Notes: generated by a model not told the origin, from the sequence alone. Shown: positions 25,635 through 35,557, counted from the stretch's first letter. The stretch is 64,000 nucleotides of DNA from Marinobacter alexandrii (GCA_039984955.1 JBDWTN010000007.1:2302501-2366500); one strand, 5' to 3'. Translations and numbers: made by a program.

Positions 25635-26438
25635 TCAGACATTCCCCACAACTTGCATGGTCTCTAGCGAAGGACTTTCACTTCCGCCACGTGGTTCAAT
25701 AGTTACTGCAAAGGCTGCAGCACCTGAACCTATATTCTTCATTTGAACTAGGGAATTTGAGTTACCAGGACTAAAAACCCCAGCATCGACGGGCTTGCCA
25801 TCGATAATCGCCCAGAGCTGATATTGTTGATCTTGAGATAACTCTTTTAGGTTTTGAATACTTAAGTACACATCGGCATTGGATTCATTCCAGTATACGG
25901 TAGCTAGAGCATTAGGAGAACTATCAGTGCCGTTCATCACCACACGTTTGTACGCTGTGTTATTCATGATAGCCACAGCATTCTGTATATCATCCAATTG
26001 CTGGTTTACCTGATTATAATTATCAGCAAACTGTTGATTTTGTGCAATTAAATCCGAAAGTTGATTTTCGGCAGACTTCCATTTGCTCCAGTAATTAAAT
26101 GCTAAGAATGCTGAAGCAAGTGCAATTACTATAGAGGCTGCAGCTGCATACTTGAGCGCACCAAATGAACCATTTGGCTGCATAGCAATGACTGGAGTTT
26201 CTTTTTCCTTTTCTGATGGCTCAATTTTAGTCATCAATTTCTCTTTCACATTCGAAGGAGGAGTGACGGCAGTGGCAAAAGCAAGCGTTTCCATTGACAA
26301 CTCAATCGCCTCAATTTCATCTTTTAATTCAGGATGCTTTGCAATCATGCTTTCTACTTCAGTGCGCTCAGCTTTACTTAGCTGATCCATCACGTAAGCT
26401 TCCAGTATTCCGGACGATATGTATTCTTCTATATTCAC
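25635..26438 (-). CDS. Anti-sigma factor, RskA type
   Basis: The 267-residue membrane protein has an N-terminal zinc-less anti-sigma helix region (EEYISSGILEAYVMDQLSKA). One membrane helix lies at about 95-112 (YAAAASIVIALASAFLAF) and a short coiled coil at about 115-150. The RskA extracytoplasmic domain spans about 160-267 (ADVYLSIQNLKELSQDQQYQ, LWAIIDGKPVDAGVF). It binds and holds the ECF sigma factor until a signal leads to proteolysis. It overlaps the sigma gene by 4 bp. Confidence 0.93.
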   Translation of the reverse strand: MNIEEYISSGILEAYVMDQLSKAERTEVESMIAKHPELKDEIEAIELSMETLAFATAVTPPSNVKEKLMTKIEPSEKEKETPVIAMQPNGSFGALKYAAAASIVIALASAFLAFNYWSKWKSAENQLSDLIAQNQQFADNYNQVNQQLDDIQNAVAIMNNTAYKRVVMNGTDSSPNALATVYWNESNADVYLSIQNLKELSQDQQYQLWAIIDGKPVDAGVFSPGNSNSLVQMKNIGSGAAAFAVTIEPRGGSESPSLETMQVVGNV

Positions 26439-26989
26439 TCTACTTGCAATACTTTTCTCATGTTCTTCAATGCCATTCGAAGACGCGTTTTCACGGTTCC
26501 GAGTGGAATATCAAATTCCTCTGAAATTTCTGATTGGGTGTAGCCTTTAAAATAAACCATCTCTAAAATGAATTTCTCTTCATTTCGTAGAGAGGTGAGC
26601 GTTTCTTTCAACCCAATGCCATCGACATTTAAGTAGTTTAGTTTCTCACGCTCAATACCAGTTACGTAAGTTTCTATGTTATCGGTTTTCCCAACCTTCT
26701 TCATTTCTTTTGATCGTAGCTTATCGATCGCCAAATTTCGACTAATATTCACCATCCAGGTAAAAAAACGTCCTTTCGAAGAATCATATTGATCAATCTT
26801 ATCCCAAAATTTCATGAACGCATCTTGAAGAACTTCCTCGGCAACATCTTCATCATTCACTATTCGGGAGATCGATCCGTAAATCGCCGCAGAATAATTG
26901 TCATACAAATAACTAAACGCCTCCGCCTTCTTTGCTCGCAGTTGAGCAACAAGTTGATCTTGATCGATTTGTTGATGGGGAGAAGTCAC
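26435..26989 (-). CDS. ECF RNA polymerase sigma factor
   Basis: The protein has 184 residues. Region 2 is about 25-90 (AFSYLYDNYSAAIYGSISRI, then DAFMKFWDKI and FFTWMVNISRNLAIDKLRS). Region 4 is about 125-180 (SLRNEEKFILEMVYFKGYTQ, SEISEEFDIPLGTVKTRLRM). It is an RskA-associated ECF factor, like SigK. Target genes cannot be read from this window. The divergent TonB receptor at 27250 is a candidate by position, and the 260-bp gap between them has room for promoters of both. Confidence 0.95.
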   Translation of the reverse strand: MTSPHQQIDQDQLVAQLRAKKAEAFSYLYDNYSAAIYGSISRIVNDEDVAEEVLQDAFMKFWDKIDQYDSSKGRFFTWMVNISRNLAIDKLRSKEMKKVGKTDNIETYVTGIEREKLNYLNVDGIGLKETLTSLRNEEKFILEMVYFKGYTQSEISEEFDIPLGTVKTRLRMALKNMRKVLQVE

Positions 26990-27249
26990 TATTAGCTAAT
27001 TGCAATGCCTAAATTATGAATTATTGCTCTTCTGATCACTTTCTAGTCCGATTTAAATTTATGGTAAGGCCCTTCAATTGTCAGTAGAGATTTGAATATA
27101 TAATTCTATTTCTTGATTATTATATTTACGTATTTAGGATCCACTTAGGATTTCATGTTTGAATTATAGGATGACAACTAAAAATCCAATCATTCCAATT
27201 CGATCGTATGTTGGAGCAATTATTATTGATAATTAGCATCTAATACGTT

Positions 27250-29472
27250 ATGAATTTTCTGAGGAATACACACTACTTATTGTTACTCCTTCTATCACTA
27301 TCAGGATTAACTCAAACCATCAACGGATCCATTAAGGATGCGAAGACTGGAGAACCTGTGGAGTTTGTTACAGTCTATAATCTGACAAGTGAAGAGCACT
27401 CACATTCGAATGTTACTGGTCAGTTTTCACTCAAGAATGTATCGAATGGTGACTCGATTTTTATTTCTATGGTGGGCTATGAACGTATTCAATTTAAAGT
27501 TGTAGAAAGTACCAATTGGATGATTTCATTGGAACCAGCACCTGTCGAGCTCTCGCAAGTTGTTATTACTCCTGAGATTAATACACTCAATAAGATTAAA
27601 CAAGTTGATTTAAAGCTCAATCAGGTAAATTCCTCTCAAGAGATATTAAGAAAGGTGCCGGGACTTTTTATAGCGCAGCATGCTGGTGGTGGGAAGGCGG
27701 AGCAAATATTTTTGCGTGGTTTCGACATAGATCATGGTACAGATATTCAAATCACAGCAGATGGTATTCCTGTAAATATGGTCTCGCATGCCCATGGTCA
27801 GGGCTATGCTGATTTGCATTTCCTTATTCCTGAGACTGTACAGGGAGTCGACTTTGGAAAAGGTCCGTATTATACGGAAAAAGGAAATTTCACTACGGCT
27901 GGCTATGTTGATTTTAGTACCTACGATAGAATTGACGAAAGCAGTATAAAAATTGAAGGAGGAAGATTTAATACGCTTCGAACAGTCAGCATGATTGACC
28001 TGATGAAGGGGAATGCGAAACAAGATGCTTATATAGCCACTGAATACCTTGTCTCAGATGGGCCTTTTGAATCATCTCAAAACTTCAATCGACTAAATCT
28101 TTTTGGAAAGTACAATGCTCAAATCGGAAACAATTTCTTGACGATTCAAGCTTCTACCTTTAGCAGCAAATGGGATGCTTCAGGACAAATTCCCTTGAGG
28201 GCAGTTGAATCAAGTCTTATCGATCGATTTGGGGCGATTGATGATACGGAGGGAGGAGAAACATCCAGACAAAACTTTTTAGTCGATTATACTTCCTCAT
28301 TTTCAAATGGAGATTTTGTACAAACAAAAGCGTTTGTTTCAACATATGATTTTGAGCTGTATTCGAATTTTACGTTCTTTTTAGAAGACCCGGTCAATGG
28401 AGATCAGATTCGACAAAAAGAATCTAGAACGATTTATGGCATTCAATCCACTTATAATTATGGGACTCAACTTTTGAAGGGCGATTTGACCTTAGCGAGT
28501 GGTGTTGGTTTTAGATATGATGATGTGAACGGCATAGAGCTATCTCACAGGAGGAATAGAAAAGAAACACTGGATTCTATTGCCCTTGCTGATGTGGATG
28601 AGCTTAATGGGTTTGCGTTTTTGAATGCCACTTGGGAGTCTGGAAAATGGATGATAAACACAGGGATAAGATTAGACCAATTCAGATTTGAAGAAGTTGA
28701 CTTTCTCTCATCTGTTTACGATAGAAAATCTATGTCCCAAATGATTGCTTCACCAAAATTTAATGTGATTTTCAGCCCAAAAAATAATTGGCAACTTTAT
28801 GCAAAATCAGGACGAGGTTTCCATAGTAATGACACACGAGTTGTTTTAAGAGAGCAAAATCAAAACACACTTCCTGCAGCATGGGGATATGATTTAGGGA
28901 CTGTTTATCAGCCAATTGATCGATTGTTCATAGATGTTGCTTATTGGGAGTTGCGTTTAGAGCAAGAGTTTGTTTATGTCGGTGATGCGGGCATTGTTGA
29001 GCCAAGTGGCCGAACAAAAAGATCAGGAATAGATCTGGGCATCAATTATCAAGCTCTCAACCAGCTGTTTATCTATGCGAATTTTAATTACGCGAATCCG
29101 AGAGCTATTGATGAGCCAGAAGGAACAGATTATATTCCACTTGCCCCTACATTAACAAGTATCGGTGGACTTACTTATCGGGGAAGCAACTTCAGCGGAA
29201 GTATTCGATATCGAAACATTCAGGATAGAGCAGCAAACGAGGACAACTCAACGATAGCTCAGGGTTATTTCTTGACAGATGTGAATCTGTCCTATGATCG
29301 CCCAAGATGGACAGCCACGATGGCGATTGAAAATTTATTTGATGTAGAATGGAGAGAAGCTCAATTTGATACCGAATCCCGTTTAGCCGATGAGCCGGAA
29401 CCCGTTTCTGAAATACACTTTACTCCAGGTGTGCCTTTCTTCTTGAAGGCAGGAATAACATTTAAATTTTAA
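27250..29472 (+). CDS. TonB-dependent receptor
   Basis: The 740-residue outer-membrane receptor has a signal peptide (about 1-22) and a CarboxypepD-like domain (about 24-100). The plug (about 105-225) contains LRKVPGLFIAQHAGGGKAEQ, IFLRGFDIDHGTDI and MVSHAHGQGYADLHFLIPE. A 22-strand barrel ends in FFLKAGITFKF. The His-rich plug loop (SHAHGQGYADLHF) could contact a metal or metal complex, which is inference only. It stands alone and is divergent from the ECF sigma gene. Confidence 0.93.
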   Translation: MNFLRNTHYLLLLLLSLSGLTQTINGSIKDAKTGEPVEFVTVYNLTSEEHSHSNVTGQFSLKNVSNGDSIFISMVGYERIQFKVVESTNWMISLEPAPVELSQVVITPEINTLNKIKQVDLKLNQVNSSQEILRKVPGLFIAQHAGGGKAEQIFLRGFDIDHGTDIQITADGIPVNMVSHAHGQGYADLHFLIPETVQGVDFGKGPYYTEKGNFTTAGYVDFSTYDRIDESSIKIEGGRFNTLRTVSMIDLMKGNAKQDAYIATEYLVSDGPFESSQNFNRLNLFGKYNAQIGNNFLTIQASTFSSKWDASGQIPLRAVESSLIDRFGAIDDTEGGETSRQNFLVDYTSSFSNGDFVQTKAFVSTYDFELYSNFTFFLEDPVNGDQIRQKESRTIYGIQSTYNYGTQLLKGDLTLASGVGFRYDDVNGIELSHRRNRKETLDSIALADVDELNGFAFLNATWESGKWMINTGIRLDQFRFEEVDFLSSVYDRKSMSQMIASPKFNVIFSPKNNWQLYAKSGRGFHSNDTRVVLREQNQNTLPAAWGYDLGTVYQPIDRLFIDVAYWELRLEQEFVYVGDAGIVEPSGRTKRSGIDLGINYQALNQLFIYANFNYANPRAIDEPEGTDYIPLAPTLTSIGGLTYRGSNFSGSIRYRNIQDRAANEDNSTIAQGYFLTDVNLSYDRPRWTATMAIENLFDVEWREAQFDTESRLADEPEPVSEIHFTPGVPFFLKAGITFKF

Positions 29473-29559
29473 ACACTTGCGTCATTACAGGGGGAAAATG
29501 CTGAAGGGATCTCATATTTAGATCACTTCTCCGCTTGCAGCCTCTTTGAGTATATAGTA

Positions 29560-30822
29560 TTATCGAAACCTTCTAAAGAGGACTTTTAAAAATTCTTTCA
29601 CCTCATCAGACTGCATATCCCATTCATGGTGTTTGGCGTAACCCTGAACAAGAAATTCTACTGATTCGTCAAAGCTCTGGTAATCTTCTAGCTCACCCAA
29701 TGCTTTTTCAAATTCCTCTTTATCATTTCTGAATAATTCTTTGATGAACATATACCGATGATTAAGAGAAATGAGGCTTAGTATCCCACTTTCCTTATTG
29801 GTACTTTCTAAATGTTGAGCTACAGTTTCTTCATCTTTCTCAAACTGCTCATTGATTGTCTCTTCAGGAAAGTCATCTTCTTTGTCTTCCTCTTCTAGGA
29901 TCACGGGAGTTTTTACTTCCTTTTTAGGCTCCTCTTCTTCCTTTTCCTTGACTTCAGGTTGAGCTTGGCTTTCTTCTTCTTTTGGGGGTTCTGGAGTTTC
30001 TTCTACTATGGACTTTTCAGCTTTAGCATCTCCATCTTCAATATCTTCTTCCAGCATAGCATCATCTTCTATGCTCACCTCTATGTTTTCATTTTCTGGA
30101 GTTGCATCAGGAGCAATCTTTTTTGATTTGGGACGCTCATCTACAAGATCTTCTTCCCCGGGTTCAAACAAATCATCTTCGTCAAACTCATCCATCTCTG
30201 GGTCATCTGAAAAGATTTTTTCAGCAGTGATTTCGAGAACATCAGTCAACAATGCACATTCTTCTTTTACAGCTTCCGTGGTGTCAAACTCATCGAACTC
30301 TTCAGGGAGTTCATCAACTACATCGTCAATTGTGAGCCCCTTCATGTCAGACAAAAAGTTCTGAATTTCTTTTTTATGGATTTTCAAATACTTGACTGTA
30401 CCTTCAACAGACTTATCTTTTATGGTCTCTACACCTCTGCTATCTAAATCAATTTCCACATAGGCCTGTGGCATTGCGGCAAGGTAAATCGTATCTTTTA
30501 CTGCATGATTTAGCAGTGTCTCAAACTTTTCTCGATTGATTTCAATGTGCTGGGAAAGTACATTCATAAACTGAATCATAGCCTGTCGCACTTCATCGTG
30601 TTTATAGTTGAAGAAGGGGCTTTCCAGTTTCTTGGTCTCTTCTTGCCAATACCTGAACAATAATTTTATCACGAAGAAATTGACCTGTTTAGAAGGGGTG
30701 ACCTTCAATATTTCTTTACCAGTGATGACCTCTTTTCCATCTTTGAAGAAATTGGCAGTCACCGTGGATGCAAATTTCTCACAATAACCGTCTATAAAGT
30801 CTTCGTTTAGTTTCTTTTGCAT
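29560..30822 (-). CDS. Conserved Bacteroidota protein with long acidic linker
   Basis: The protein has 420 residues in three parts. The folded N-domain (about 1-170) is alpha/beta and unrecognised. A highly acidic low-complexity linker (about 175-335) is rich in Glu, Asp and Pro. A compact helical C-domain (about 345-420) has ISLNHRYMFIKELFRNDKEE and ends WDMQSDEVKEFLKVLFRRF. I recall that C-terminal ISLN-x-RF-x-FI-x-ELF motif from many Bacteroidota proteins of unknown role. It is divergent from the ferredoxin gene, with an 18-bp gap. Confidence 0.8.
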   Translation of the reverse strand: MQKKLNEDFIDGYCEKFASTVTANFFKDGKEVITGKEILKVTPSKQVNFFVIKLLFRYWQEETKKLESPFFNYKHDEVRQAMIQFMNVLSQHIEINREKFETLLNHAVKDTIYLAAMPQAYVEIDLDSRGVETIKDKSVEGTVKYLKIHKKEIQNFLSDMKGLTIDDVVDELPEEFDEFDTTEAVKEECALLTDVLEITAEKIFSDDPEMDEFDEDDLFEPGEEDLVDERPKSKKIAPDATPENENIEVSIEDDAMLEEDIEDGDAKAEKSIVEETPEPPKEEESQAQPEVKEKEEEEPKKEVKTPVILEEEDKEDDFPEETINEQFEKDEETVAQHLESTNKESGILSLISLNHRYMFIKELFRNDKEEFEKALGELEDYQSFDESVEFLVQGYAKHHEWDMQSDEVKEFLKVLFRRFR

Positions 30823-30840
30823 TATTGAAATTGATAAAGC

Positions 30841-31161
30841 ATGTCGACTGTAGTAATTGCCAACTTACAAAGTAAATCTATTCATTGTGATGATAAAAGG
30901 GAAAGTTTGCTTGATATTTTGCTTACTGAGACTGATTGGATGCATGCATGTGGAGGGAAAGGTAGATGTACATCATGCAAAGCTAAAATCTTAGAGGGCA
31001 TGGATAATCTAATGCCTAGAACAAAGGTGGAGGAGCAATATTTGGAATTGAATAAATTGCGAGGAGATGAACGCTTAACTTGCCAAGCTTGCGTGACAGG
31101 AGACGTCACCATTAAAGTGCCGAAGGAAACACAATTGCCACATTTGATATATTCTGAATAA
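30841..31161 (+). CDS. 2Fe-2S ferredoxin
   Basis: This 106-residue plant-type ferredoxin domain has the cluster ligands in ACGGKGRCTSC (C-x5-C-x2-C) and a fourth Cys in LTCQAC. It carries electrons for an unknown partner. The long helix between the third and fourth ligands (AKILEGMDNLMPRTKVEEQY) fits the Bacteroidota form usually found near tdk or housekeeping genes. The tdk ATG is one base after its stop, so it is co-transcribed with it. Confidence 0.93.
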   Translation: MSTVVIANLQSKSIHCDDKRESLLDILLTETDWMHACGGKGRCTSCKAKILEGMDNLMPRTKVEEQYLELNKLRGDERLTCQACVTGDVTIKVPKETQLPHLIYSE

Positions 31162-31162
31162 G

Positions 31163-31750
31163 ATGTTTGTAGAACCACATATTGGAAAGGGTACCTTAAG
31201 GAGAGGTGGATGGATAGAGGTGGTCTGTGGATCAATGTTTTCCGGGAAAACAGAAGAACTTATCAGAAGGTTAAATAGAGCAATGTTGGCAAACCAGCAC
31301 GTTGAGATTTTTAAGCCTGCTGTAGATAAGAGATATGATAAAGTGAAAATTGTTTCACATAAAGACTCATCAATCCCATCTACTCCAGTCAATTTTGCCA
31401 ATGATATTTTGCTTCGCGCAGGAAATTGTGAAGTTGTGGGAATTGACGAAGCTCAATTTTTTGATGAGGAGATTATCAGCGTTGCTGATAAACTCGCAAA
31501 TCAGGGAAAACGTGTGATTGTTGCAGGACTAGATATGGATTTTAAGGGTAGACCATTCAGACCTATGGATTCACTGATGTCTATAGCGGAATACATTACC
31601 AAGGTACATGCAGTATGTATGAAATGTGGAAATGTGGCATCTTATTCCCATCGACGTACTAAATCCAAGCAAACAATAGTTTTAGGAGAAAAGGATATTT
31701 ATGAAGCGCTTTGCAGGTCATGCTTTTTTGAGGCACTTGATACTGAGTAG
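31163..31750 (+). CDS. tdk: Thymidine kinase (type II)
   Basis: The 195-residue enzyme phosphorylates thymidine with ATP in the salvage pathway. The P-loop is CGSMFSGKTEELIRR (about residues 22-36). The Walker B/DEAQ region is VVGIDEAQFFDEE. The lasso zinc site is formed by CMKC and CRSC. A conserved FRPMDSLMSIAE segment binds substrate. Its 3' end overlaps the porZ start by 50 bp in another frame. Confidence 0.96.
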   Translation: MFVEPHIGKGTLRRGGWIEVVCGSMFSGKTEELIRRLNRAMLANQHVEIFKPAVDKRYDKVKIVSHKDSSIPSTPVNFANDILLRAGNCEVVGIDEAQFFDEEIISVADKLANQGKRVIVAGLDMDFKGRPFRPMDSLMSIAEYITKVHAVCMKCGNVASYSHRRTKSKQTIVLGEKDIYEALCRSCFFEALDTE

Positions 31751-33872
31751 TTTACTAGTACTCACATCTGTGGTTTTTGCTTTTTCGCAGAATATTGCTG
31801 TAGGTACATGGAGGACTCATTTCAGTTATAGCAATGCTCGGTTTTTAGAGGTTACTCCCGATAAAATCTTCTGTGCCACTCAAAACGGGCTTTTTTCAAG
31901 GGAAATTTCATCAGGAGCTTTAAGAAGACTGTCTAAGATTGATGGATTGTCGGATGTGGGTGTCTCTGCTTTAGCCTATGATGAAATTAACAATGTACTC
32001 GTGATCGGGTACGGGTCTGGTTTCGTTGACTTTGTTTTTGAAGACCAATTGTTGACCATTTCTGATATTGCCACGTCTAATCTGGACATAGATAAAACCA
32101 TTAATGACATTGCTTTCGGAAGTCCCATGACGTATCTGGCGACAGATTTGGGAGTCATTGTTGTAAATACTTCAGACGTAGAGGTAACGGAGAATTATGT
32201 TCAAATTGGCGATGGAGGAAATGAGGTTGAAATATTCGAGATCATTTTCAAAAATGATTCACTTTTTGTTAGAACCAGCGAAGGAGTACAATCGGGTAGT
32301 CTTGATACAAACTTATTAGACTTTAATAACTGGGTAATGTACGCTGGAACATCAGGTTACTCAGACCTTACACTTGTAGGGAATGAAATATTTGCTATTT
32401 CAGCGTCTGATTTGATGAGGCTAGCAAATGACACATGGCTAGATACTGGAGTCGATTTGCCTGCAGGATCATCAAAATTATTTGAAGTTGATAACCAGCT
32501 GATAACTTCAGTGTTAGGTACGCTTTATACATATAATGGTAGTGAATTCCTCCCTCAGAACACAACTCTTGCTTTGAATGTGAATGACTTGGCAATAGCT
32601 GGCAGTTCGCTTGTAGTGGCCGATGGTGAGCTCGGATTGGTAGAAGAAGGGGGTAACACACTTTCTCCTCAAGGACCACTCTCGGACAATTTTTCAAACT
32701 TTCGAGTGATCAATAGTCAGGTCTTCGGTTTTCATGCCCCATCACCTTTTACGTATGATGGATCCGATCAAGTAGAATCATTTTCTCTTTTTTCAGAAGG
32801 GGAGTGGCAAGAACGATCAATAGCAGGGTTTGGAAATGTATCTGATGTTGCAAGATTCAATAACAATTTCTACTATTCATCCATAGGAGATGGAATATAT
32901 GATGAATTGAATGAGAGGGTCATTTCAGATATTCCAGGAAGTTCTAGCGAGTTAGATACAATCGTTACTGCATTAGCGAGTGCTCAAAATCTATGGGTTT
33001 CCTCTTTTGGAAATTCAAACCCAATTCATGTAATGAATAGTGAACAGAGCTGGACGTCTTATACGAATGTGTTTCTTGGAGAAAGCGAATATTTGACAAT
33101 AGACCTTTCCGAAACAGGAATTGGTTGGCTCGGTTCGTCATCTGGTGTCATCATTGTTTTAGATTCAGAGGAGAACATCTCTGACCAAATTACGACGGCA
33201 GATGGTCTGCCATCTTCATTCACAGATATAGATATAAGTATTGAAGACAATGCATGGATAGGCACGACTCGTGGGCCAGTGATTTTTCCTTTTGCTTCAT
33301 TCATTTTTTCGGATTCACAAGGGATTCTCCCATCGTTTGAAAATAGAACACTGTTTGAAGGAGAGGAAATTACAGCAGTAATGACGGATGGAGGCAACAG
33401 GATTTGGTTTGGGACCAATCAAGGACTTTGGGTATATGATGAAAATACTTCCGAACAAGTGGCAGTTTTCAATGAATCAAATAGTCCTTTACCTTCAAAT
33501 CAAATTATTCAGCTAGCCTACGATGGAATTACCGGGGAAGTATTTATTCTTACTGCCAAAGGAATGGTTTCCTTTAGAAGTTCGTCTTCTGTTGGCGGTA
33601 GAAAGCATAGCGATGTTAATATTTTTCCAAACCCCGTTCGTCCTGATTATCAAGGATTGGTGGGTTTAACAGGCCTGGCAAATAATGCAAATGTGAAAGT
33701 GACAGATGTCAATGGAAACTTAGTTAAAGAAATTGATGCAAACGGAGGGTCTGCTTCTTGGAACCTGCTAGATATAAACGGATCTATGATAAGGACTGGA
33801 ATTTACCTGTTTTTTAGTTCCACGTCTGATGGAGAAGAAACGTATGTTGGGAAAATTGCCGTGGTAAGATGA
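31701..33872 (+). CDS. porZ: Type IX secretion beta-propeller protein PorZ
   Basis: The protein has 723 residues. Its N-terminal signal segment includes LSSLLVLTSVVFAFSQ, followed by NIAVGTWRTHFSYSNARFLE, the hallmark start of PorZ. Two beta-propellers (about 35-330 and 340-620) consist of repeats like DLGVIVVNT and TRGPVIF. The C-terminal T9SS type-A-like sorting domain (about 635-723) has NIFPNPVRP and IRTGIYLFF. PorZ delivers A-LPS to the sortase PorU in Porphyromonas. The start at 31701 overlaps tdk by 50 bp. The later TTG at 31737 would leave too short a signal n-region. Confidence 0.88.
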   Translation: MKRFAGHAFLRHLILSSLLVLTSVVFAFSQNIAVGTWRTHFSYSNARFLEVTPDKIFCATQNGLFSREISSGALRRLSKIDGLSDVGVSALAYDEINNVLVIGYGSGFVDFVFEDQLLTISDIATSNLDIDKTINDIAFGSPMTYLATDLGVIVVNTSDVEVTENYVQIGDGGNEVEIFEIIFKNDSLFVRTSEGVQSGSLDTNLLDFNNWVMYAGTSGYSDLTLVGNEIFAISASDLMRLANDTWLDTGVDLPAGSSKLFEVDNQLITSVLGTLYTYNGSEFLPQNTTLALNVNDLAIAGSSLVVADGELGLVEEGGNTLSPQGPLSDNFSNFRVINSQVFGFHAPSPFTYDGSDQVESFSLFSEGEWQERSIAGFGNVSDVARFNNNFYYSSIGDGIYDELNERVISDIPGSSSELDTIVTALASAQNLWVSSFGNSNPIHVMNSEQSWTSYTNVFLGESEYLTIDLSETGIGWLGSSSGVIIVLDSEENISDQITTADGLPSSFTDIDISIEDNAWIGTTRGPVIFPFASFIFSDSQGILPSFENRTLFEGEEITAVMTDGGNRIWFGTNQGLWVYDENTSEQVAVFNESNSPLPSNQIIQLAYDGITGEVFILTAKGMVSFRSSSSVGGRKHSDVNIFPNPVRPDYQGLVGLTGLANNANVKVTDVNGNLVKEIDANGGSASWNLLDINGSMIRTGIYLFFSSTSDGEETYVGKIAVVR

Positions 33873-34546
33873 TTGTTAAGTCTAAGGGGATTGTTCTTAG
33901 CTATATGAAGTATGGCGATACTTCAATAATCGCAAGGATATTTACAGAGGAGAGCGGTTATGGTGCTTACATAGTCAATTCAATTAGAAGCCAGAAGTCA
34001 AAAAAGAGTATTGGCTACTTTCAACCATTCACCATCCTTGACTTGGTCTTGTATGTTAAGGAAACCAGGGATCTTCAACGCATTTCAGAATTCAAGAGCT
34101 TTTATCCATTGCATCATATCCATCAGGATTTAGTGAAGAGCTCTATTACACTTTTTCTTACGGAGGTCTTTTCAAAATTGCTTCAGTCAGAACAATCTCC
34201 AAACCCTGAACTTTATAAATTTGCAGAAGAATCGATTAAGCAATTCGATTTGCTAGATAAAGGTGTCAGTAATTTTCATTTACAATTTTTGCTGAAAATC
34301 GGCCCATTTTTGGGATATGCAATAGATGATATAGACAACCTTTTTAGTTCCACTGATAAGCTAGTTCCTTCAACGGAGAACCATGAAATTATGGATGCCC
34401 TGCTAAAAGAATCATATGGCTATGATTTTAAGATGGCGAGAGAAGTAAAAGGAATTTTGTTAGATACAATTTTGGAGTACTATCAACATCATGCTCATAT
34501 CTCAAAACCAAAGTCTTTGGAAGTTTTACGCAGTGTTTTACATTGA
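33869..34546 (+). CDS. recO: DNA repair protein RecO
   Basis: The 225-residue protein has the RecO N-terminal OB fold (IVKSKGIVLSYMKYGDTSII, then IFTEESGYGAYIV) and a helical C-terminal domain. RecO works with RecR to load RecA on SSB-coated gaps. The C-domain lacks the CxxC zinc site of some relatives, as is usual in this phylum. It overlaps porZ by 4 bp (ATGA), so the pair is co-translated. Confidence 0.92.
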   Translation: MIVKSKGIVLSYMKYGDTSIIARIFTEESGYGAYIVNSIRSQKSKKSIGYFQPFTILDLVLYVKETRDLQRISEFKSFYPLHHIHQDLVKSSITLFLTEVFSKLLQSEQSPNPELYKFAEESIKQFDLLDKGVSNFHLQFLLKIGPFLGYAIDDIDNLFSSTDKLVPSTENHEIMDALLKESYGYDFKMAREVKGILLDTILEYYQHHAHISKPKSLEVLRSVLH

Positions 34547-34591
34547 TTTCCACTTTATTCTGAATTAAATTGTACCTCTAATTACTCGAAA

Positions 34592-35554
34592 ATGGCTGAC
34601 ATACTTTACGATGAGATCCCTTCACTGGACTTAGCGGATTTTACCAATGGTACGAAAGAGCAAAAGGATGCTTTTGTAAAAGCTCTGGGAAAGGCGTACA
34701 CGAATATTGGATTTGTATCTATAAAAAATCATGGACTTTCTGATGATCTCACTGAAAATTTATATCAGTCGGTGGAAAGATTTTTTCGGCTTCCCGACAA
34801 TGTGAAATTGGCCTATGAAAAGAAAGAACTAGCGGGACAAAGAGGCTATATAAGTAAAGGACGCGAAAAGGCAAAAGGCAGAAATACGGGAGATCTCAAA
34901 GAATTTTTTCATGTTGGACAGCCTCCTGAAAAACAGAGGTCAGACTATCCTGAAAATATATGGCCTACTGAAGTGCCGGAGTTAGAGAAGTATGCTTCAG
35001 AAGCATTTTTAACTCTTTTACATGCCGGAATAGAGATGTTAAGAGCTATTGCACTCTATCTGGATTTACCTGAAAATTATTTTGACGATAGGGTAGAGGA
35101 TGGAAACAGTATCTTAAGACCTATTCATTACTTTCCAATAGAAGACCCGGATGCGATTCCGCCAGATGCCGTTAGAGCAGCAGAGCACGGAGATATCAAC
35201 CTTATCACCTTGTTAATGGGTGCAAGTGCTGATGGCTTACAAGTATTGAGGAGGGATGGGAAATGGATCCCTATCACCGCATTACCAGATCAGATAGTGG
35301 TCAATGTTGGGGATATGCTAGAGCGACATACCAATGGGAAGCTCAAATCCACGATCCATAGAGTGGTCAATCCACCAAGAGAGTTAATGCATACATCACG
35401 ATTTTCGATTCCCTTCTTCATGCACCCAGTTTCAGAAATGGATCTAACGTGCTTAAAAGGATGTATCGATGCAGAGTACCCAAAAGCATTTGAAGATATA
35501 AGTGCCGGAGATTTTTTAGATGAAAGATTAAGAGAGATAGGATTGAAGGCGTAA
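34592..35554 (+). CDS. Isopenicillin N synthase-like 2OG/Fe(II) oxygenase
   Basis: The 320-residue protein has an N-terminal DIOX_N domain (about 1-115, IPSLDLADFTNGTKEQKDAF and FVSIKNHGLSDDL). The C-terminal 2OG-FeII oxygenase core (about 165-285) has iron ligands in EHGDINLITLL (His and Asp) and STIHRVV (His), with 2OG-binding Arg in SRFSIPFF. It would couple 2-oxoglutarate decarboxylation to oxidation of an unknown substrate. Adjacency to the chromate transporter, with a 3-bp gap, suggests one transcript. Confidence 0.92.
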   Translation: MADILYDEIPSLDLADFTNGTKEQKDAFVKALGKAYTNIGFVSIKNHGLSDDLTENLYQSVERFFRLPDNVKLAYEKKELAGQRGYISKGREKAKGRNTGDLKEFFHVGQPPEKQRSDYPENIWPTEVPELEKYASEAFLTLLHAGIEMLRAIALYLDLPENYFDDRVEDGNSILRPIHYFPIEDPDAIPPDAVRAAEHGDINLITLLMGASADGLQVLRRDGKWIPITALPDQIVVNVGDMLERHTNGKLKSTIHRVVNPPRELMHTSRFSIPFFMHPVSEMDLTCLKGCIDAEYPKAFEDISAGDFLDERLREIGLKA

Positions 35555-35557
35555 AAA

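Noticed and set aside
29473-29559. Possible terminator GATCT/AGATC after the 27250 receptor
   Set aside because: The stem is only five pairs and lacks a T run.
30008-30364. Ser-rich open frame on the plus strand opposite the acidic protein
   Set aside because: It is the complement of Glu/Asp-rich codons of the 29560 gene, low complexity and without a known domain.
31075-31401. Minus-strand frame opposite ferredoxin and tdk
   Set aside because: Antisense shadow of two strongly conserved genes.
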